The translations under genes and the position numbers were made by a program. A stretch of DNA of 45,657 nucleotides, from NCBI RefSeq assembly GCF_016901995.1, contig NZ_JACJLE010000035.1, positions 1 to 45,657 on the forward strand, read 5' to 3'. This document shows, one piece after another, positions 42,371-45,657 of the stretch (position 1 is its first letter; every line of letters begins with the position of its first letter). Source of the stretch: Bacteroides caecigallinarum (GTDB taxonomy: Bacteria; Bacteroidota; Bacteroidia; Bacteroidales; Bacteroidaceae). The notes under the pieces were generated by a model. The model searched no databases. It saw only the letters and a list, made by a program, of their open reading frames with translations, and was not told where the DNA came from.

Positions 42371-43897
42371 ATGGTTTCGGATGTAAATAAAAAAATAGCC
42401 CGTAATACATTTTTACTTTATGTAAGAACTCTTTTTACACAAATGCTGTCCTTATATATATCACGCAAGGTACTGGAAGTATTAGGAGTAGAGGACTATG
42501 GTATTTATAATGTCGTTGGAAGTGTAATAGCGGCTCTTACTTTTCTCAATGGTTCAATGGCTGTTGCGACACAAAGATTCTTAACTATAGAATTAGGTAA
42601 TAATAATTTGAAGGCATACAATCAGGTTTTCTGTATGTCTTGTCAGATTCATATAACTTTGTCTTTTTTAATACTGATAGTTGCTGAAACCCTAGGCCTA
42701 TGGTTTGTGAATAATAAGCTCAACATTCCTGTTGAACGTATTGATGCGGCAAACTGGGTTTATCATACAGCTGTACTGTCTGTAGCATTGGGTATTATTC
42801 AGACACCTTATGTGGCCTCTTTGACTGCACATGAACAAATGAATGTATATGCGTATGTTGGGATGGGAGAGACAGTTCTGCGTCTGGCATTTGTGCTTTT
42901 ACTTCTTAAATTATCAGGAGATAAACTAATATTATATGCTATTCTTATGTTAGTCATTCAGCTCTTTTCTGCTCTTATATATAGGATTTACTGTATCACA
43001 AGATACTCGGAGTGCAGATTCTCAGTAGTATGGGATAAAGCATTATTCAAATCATTACTTGGTTTTACAGGATGGAATCTGTTTGGCACATTAGCATGGA
43101 TGATGAAAGATCAGGGAATTAATCTTTTAATGAATATTTTTGGTGGACCATTTATAAATGCTGCACGTGGCGTATCGTATCAGGTAGCCAATGCTGTTCA
43201 GAATCTTGTAAGTGGTTTTGGAACTGCAGTAAATCCTCAACTCACGAAAAATTATGCTTCTGGTGATACTGAAAAAATGGAAAGACTATTAATATCAAGT
43301 TCAAAAATATCTTATTATCTACTATGGTTTATTGGGCTTCCCGTAATGCTTGAGATAGGATTTATCTTGAATATCTGGTTGGTAAATGTTCCTGATTACA
43401 CCGAACTTTTCACGAAACTTATATTTGTAGAAGCTTTACTATCCGCTTTGTCTGCACCGATTATAACCAGTCTTCTTTCTACAGGGAAAATCAAATGGTA
43501 TCAGATTGTTGTAGGTAGTGTTATGCTTATTAACGTACCAATATCTTATTTATTATACCGAACAGGGATGCCTGTTTATACACCTTTTGTTGTTTCAATT
43601 GTAATATCATGGATTTCCTTTGTATTGCGACTATATTTTTGTAAATCTATCATAGGATTTTCTGTAACAAAATACCTGAATTCTGTATTAAGACCTGTAT
43701 TGATGGTAACATCATTATCATTGATTTTGCCTTTTGCATGTACTATGCTGTTGGATAATAATGTAATTCGATTTATTATTGTTTTAGTTGTAAGTAGCTT
43801 GTCAATTTTTCTTGCTGTTTGTGTGATAGGTCTAACGGAAGCTGAAAGATTATATGCGAAATCAATTATAAATTCTAAACTTAGCAAGACTTTATAA
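42371..43897 (+). CDS. Wzx-type polysaccharide repeat-unit flippase
   Basis: A 508-residue membrane protein with about 12-14 helices, of the MATE/MVF-like polysaccharide transporter superfamily. The N-terminus NTFLLYVRTLFTQMLSLYIS…VLEVLGVEDYGIYNVVGS is typical of Bacteroides capsule flippases. It would move lipid-linked repeat units across the inner membrane. Its stop overlaps the next start (TAATG). Confidence 0.92.
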   Translation: MVSDVNKKIARNTFLLYVRTLFTQMLSLYISRKVLEVLGVEDYGIYNVVGSVIAALTFLNGSMAVATQRFLTIELGNNNLKAYNQVFCMSCQIHITLSFLILIVAETLGLWFVNNKLNIPVERIDAANWVYHTAVLSVALGIIQTPYVASLTAHEQMNVYAYVGMGETVLRLAFVLLLLKLSGDKLILYAILMLVIQLFSALIYRIYCITRYSECRFSVVWDKALFKSLLGFTGWNLFGTLAWMMKDQGINLLMNIFGGPFINAARGVSYQVANAVQNLVSGFGTAVNPQLTKNYASGDTEKMERLLISSSKISYYLLWFIGLPVMLEIGFILNIWLVNVPDYTELFTKLIFVEALLSALSAPIITSLLSTGKIKWYQIVVGSVMLINVPISYLLYRTGMPVYTPFVVSIVISWISFVLRLYFCKSIIGFSVTKYLNSVLRPVLMVTSLSLILPFACTMLLDNNVIRFIIVLVVSSLSIFLAVCVIGLTEAERLYAKSIINSKLSKTL

Positions 43898-45036
43898 TGA
43901 CAAAATCTGTAGGTATCATAACTTTTCATGCCTCACATAATTATGGCTCCATGTTGCAGGCTTATGCCTTACAGCGTGTAATTACAGATATAGGACTTAA
44001 CTGTGAGATTATAAACTTACGTACAGTCAGGCAAAAAGCATATTATAGTGTAGGAGGTTTTCATCGTGGAACATCTAAAGGAAAAATAAAGAGAAGAATC
44101 CTGTTGACACCTTTCTATTATTCATTGATCAATAAGTATATAAAATTTGAGAATTTTCTCAGAAACGACTTGATATTAACATCTAAAGAATATACATCAT
44201 TAACCGAGTTGGATAACGAATCATTTAAATATGATTATTATATATCTGGAAGCGATCAGATTTGGAATACTACTTGCTTGGATTTCGATTGGGCGTATTA
44301 TTTGCCTTTTGTTAAGAAAGGTAAGAGAATCGCTTATGCTCCAAGTATGGGTCCTGCGGCCGGAGATAGTGTAAAATCTGAATATTATGATATAATAACA
44401 CATTATTTGAATGAATATGATGCTTTAAGTGTACGCGAAGATGGTGCAGCCGGATTTATAAAAAGACAGTTCGGACTGGAGGCAAGTGTTAATCTGGATC
44501 CGACTCTTCTACTAGAATCAGAGAAATGGGAAGAGATTATTTCTAAAGAGCCTTTGGTGAGAGGAGACTATATATTTGTATACACACCTTTTTTTAATGC
44601 AGAAGTATTTGCTTTGGCAGATAAGCTATCCCAAAAATATAAAATGAAGATAGTAATATCTCAGATTTATAATGATTATATATGGGAAAGTTATAAGTTT
44701 TCTTTTCTTAAAAGTAATGTGGTTGTAAAAACTAATGTAGGACCTAAAGAGTTTCTGAATCTGTGTAAACATGCACGCATTACTTGTGGAGGTTCCTTTC
44801 ATTTAGTTGTATTTTCTATATTATTGCATACACCTTTCGTGGTTCTTGACGGATTGAAGGATAATAGGACACTGAATTTGCTTGAGAAACTTGGTCTTAA
44901 GCAATGCAGTGTAACTAATAAATGTAACATGGAATGTATGCCAGACCCTTTTAAGATAGATTTCGGCGAGGTGAATATTAGATTAGAGGCATTAAGAGAT
45001 AAAAGTCTGTTATGGTTAAAGAATGTGCTGAATTAA
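43897..45036 (+). CDS. Polysaccharide pyruvyl transferase family protein
   Basis: A 379-residue enzyme with the family start VGIITFHASHNYGSMLQAYAL, GSDQIWN at about residue 118, DPTLLL near 205 and the GGSFHLVVFSILLHTPFV block near 300 (catalytic-site His). It transfers pyruvate from phosphoenolpyruvate to a sugar hydroxyl or amino group, giving a negatively charged capsule. It is translationally coupled to the flippase gene. Confidence 0.93.
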   Translation: MTKSVGIITFHASHNYGSMLQAYALQRVITDIGLNCEIINLRTVRQKAYYSVGGFHRGTSKGKIKRRILLTPFYYSLINKYIKFENFLRNDLILTSKEYTSLTELDNESFKYDYYISGSDQIWNTTCLDFDWAYYLPFVKKGKRIAYAPSMGPAAGDSVKSEYYDIITHYLNEYDALSVREDGAAGFIKRQFGLEASVNLDPTLLLESEKWEEIISKEPLVRGDYIFVYTPFFNAEVFALADKLSQKYKMKIVISQIYNDYIWESYKFSFLKSNVVVKTNVGPKEFLNLCKHARITCGGSFHLVVFSILLHTPFVVLDGLKDNRTLNLLEKLGLKQCSVTNKCNMECMPDPFKIDFGEVNIRLEALRDKSLLWLKNVLN

Positions 45037-45037
45037 T

Positions 45038-45657
45038 ATGCAAAGTGACATTAAGATTTCAGTTATAGTACCTATATATAACACAGAAAAATATCTTCAT
45101 CGGTGTGTAGACAGTATTTTAAATCAAACCTTCAGAGATTTTGAATTAATACTGGTAGATGATGGTAGTACTGACAGTTCTAGTGAAATTTGTGAGGAAT
45201 ATGCTAAAAATGACGGTCGGGTGAAAGTTATACATAAAGAAAATGGTGGGTCAGTAATAGCAAGGAAAGAAGGATTAAATGAGTCGGCAGGAGAATATAT
45301 TATTTTTATAGATAGTGATGACTATATTTCAAACAATATGCTTGAGGTATTATTAGAAGGTACTAATAATGGGAAATATGACCTGGTATTGTGTAATTAT
45401 AAGGAAATAAATAATTATAAGGAAATTATTAGAAATAACAAAGAATGCAAATCAAATACTGAATATATTATAAATATCATAGAAGGTAATATAGGTGCAT
45501 ACTTGTGGAATAAATTAATAAAAAGAGATCTATTTGCCAAACATGTAAAATTTAATGAAGGTTATGATATGTGGGAAGATATGCAGATTTCTATTCAATT
45601 GTTTTTCTATGCTAAGTCAATTAAGATATTGAAAACCGAATCATTATACTTTTATAA
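45038..45657 (+). CDS. GT2-family glycosyltransferase (partial, runs off the window)
   Basis: The visible 206 residues begin MQSDIKISVIVPIYNTEKYL and match the GT-A glycosyltransferase 2 fold: VIVPIYN, LILVDDGSTDSS, a variant ENGGSVIARKEGL, and the DXD motif in IFIDSDDY (about residue 92). The acceptor-side ED pair appears as WEDMQI near 190. The C-terminus is outside the window. It follows the pyruvyl transferase by one base. Confidence 0.92.
   Translation, partial: MQSDIKISVIVPIYNTEKYLHRCVDSILNQTFRDFELILVDDGSTDSSSEICEEYAKNDGRVKVIHKENGGSVIARKEGLNESAGEYIIFIDSDDYISNNMLEVLLEGTNNGKYDLVLCNYKEINNYKEIIRNNKECKSNTEYIINIIEGNIGAYLWNKLIKRDLFAKHVKFNEGYDMWEDMQISIQLFFYAKSIKILKTESLYFY

Overview
The window is chromosomal DNA from a gut Bacteroidales member, most likely Bacteroides or Phocaeicola; the species cannot be fixed from the sequence alone. 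The evidence is recurrent TAnnTTTG promoter elements, often with TTTG about 20 bases upstream; Bacteroidetes-specific families (DUF4837, DUF5686, DUF4492, UpxY); a LytTR/LytS pair beside a split MacAB-TolC exporter; and CydAB.

Region 1 (1-4,750) is a graveyard of a phage-defence locus. It holds a truncated DUF1016 nuclease gene, the last residues of a PglX-like methyltransferase, a frameshifted AlbA_2/HATPase gene, a broken PglZ and the C-terminal end of BrxL. The order fits a BREX locus that lost its core by internal deletions. A helix-turn-helix relic and GTTCACT-type short repeats follow.

Region 2 (4,760-17,263) is a long plus-strand housekeeping and envelope block: rlmN, a DUF4837 lipoprotein, pdxA, a flippase-like membrane protein, a CDP-alcohol phosphatidyltransferase, an IspD/TarI-like cytidylyltransferase, a second CDP-alcohol phosphatidyltransferase, a DUF5686 outer-membrane protein, a sigma-54 activator without receiver domain, lptE, a TPR-like protein and secG. 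The four genes at 7,991-11,367 look like a dedicated pathway for a phosphodiester-linked lipid head group of unknown identity.

Region 3 (17,351-35,120) holds a DUF418 protein, glnS (minus strand), a candidate small RNA with tandem promoters, rarA, a hydroxyacid dehydrogenase and a C_GCAxxG_C_C protein. It continues with a minus-strand tolC-macA-ATPase-permease operon followed by a LytS/LytTR two-component system, then DUF4492-cydAB, and divergent trxA and oxyR.

Region 4 (35,121-45,657) is the start of a capsular polysaccharide locus. A tyrosine recombinase is preceded by four 22-bp tandem palindromic repeats. Just after it lies a 16-bp site whose exact inverted copy is 3.1 kb away, upstream of upxY. 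Between the two sites is a promoter pointing away from upxY, so the segment looks like a phase-variable capsule promoter in the OFF orientation. An IS21-family element (2,822 bp, 7-bp target duplication) has landed inside this segment and enlarged it from roughly 260 bp to 3.1 kb. After upxY come a BT0820-type HAD phosphatase, a decayed second upxY fragment, and the first capsule genes: F420-hydrogenase-beta-like protein, Wzx-type flippase, polysaccharide pyruvyl transferase, and a GT2 glycosyltransferase running off the window.
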